Source of the DNA: JACCZP01 sp050997195
Lineage (GTDB): Bacteria > Actinomycetota > Thermoleophilia > Solirubrobacterales > Thermoleophilaceae
Reading direction: 5' to 3'
NCBI GenBank assembly: GCA_050997195.1
Contig: JBPCRE010000080.1
Span: 1-5,687, forward strand
Length of the DNA: 5,687 bases
Positions 5,646-5,687 of the stretch are shown here, one piece after another. Position numbers and translations under genes: made by a program. How positions within the stretch are numbered: position 1 is the first letter of the stretch; each line of letters begins with the position of its first letter. Below the pieces are notes generated by a model. That model worked only from the letters and a program-made list of their open reading frames with translations. It had not been told where the DNA came from and did no database searches.

Positions 5646-5687
5646 CGGGTCGGGGGGAGTGGGCGGGCAAGTAGTCCGAGACGCGCA

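Noticed and set aside
5617..5670. Longer pstC from TTG at 5670
   Set aside because: There is no Shine-Dalgarno site and the extra 17 residues are unlike PstC; the TTG at 5619 has AAAGGA at ideal spacing.

Overview
The window is GC-rich, and every gene I can support lies on the minus strand. TTG/GTG starts, 1-4 base gene overlaps, a Tat-exported PhoD phosphatase, a PstA with an extra N-terminal helical pair and an Ala-rich secreted protein of the 'CFG...GT.G.NTI.GT' type suggest a high-GC actinobacterium, perhaps of a Thermoleophilia- or Acidimicrobiia-like lineage. The taxonomic placement is inference; nothing here fixes it.

Reading in the direction of transcription (right to left): positions 5619-2655 carry pstC, pstA and pstB, the two membrane subunits and the ATPase of the high-affinity phosphate ABC transporter. 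They are fused by a 4-base (pstC/pstA) and a 1-base (pstA/pstB) overlap. The phosphate-binding protein pstS is not in the window and would be expected just beyond the right edge. pstC starts at a TTG with a good Shine-Dalgarno site, and that start lies inside a perfect 9-bp inverted repeat. pstB has a roughly 55-residue N-terminal extension made of a 21-residue tandem repeat. No phoU follows pstB; instead there is a complete tRNA-Asp(GTC) at 2594-2521.

Positions 2520-1980 contain no intact gene. About 50 bases past the tRNA is a frameshifted, deleted remnant of the C-terminal end of a sodium:solute symporter (ActP/VC_2705-like), followed by a strong 10-bp hairpin and a short hairpin-bearing leader.

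Positions 1979-1 hold a second phosphate-related unit: a full-length Tat-dependent PhoD-family alkaline phosphatase, overlapped by 4 bases by a GTG-started gene for a Sec-exported protein with the beginning of RTX-like glycine/aspartate repeats. That second gene runs off the left edge.

Together the window reads as a phosphate-scavenging locus: PhoD releases phosphate from esters outside the cell and PstCAB (with PstS) imports it. It is interrupted by a tRNA and a decayed transporter fragment. The unusual points are the symporter relic beside the tRNA, the pstB N-terminal minisatellite, the dyad enclosing the pstC start, and the co-translated secreted RTX-like partner of PhoD. I see no clear evidence of a wholly new system.
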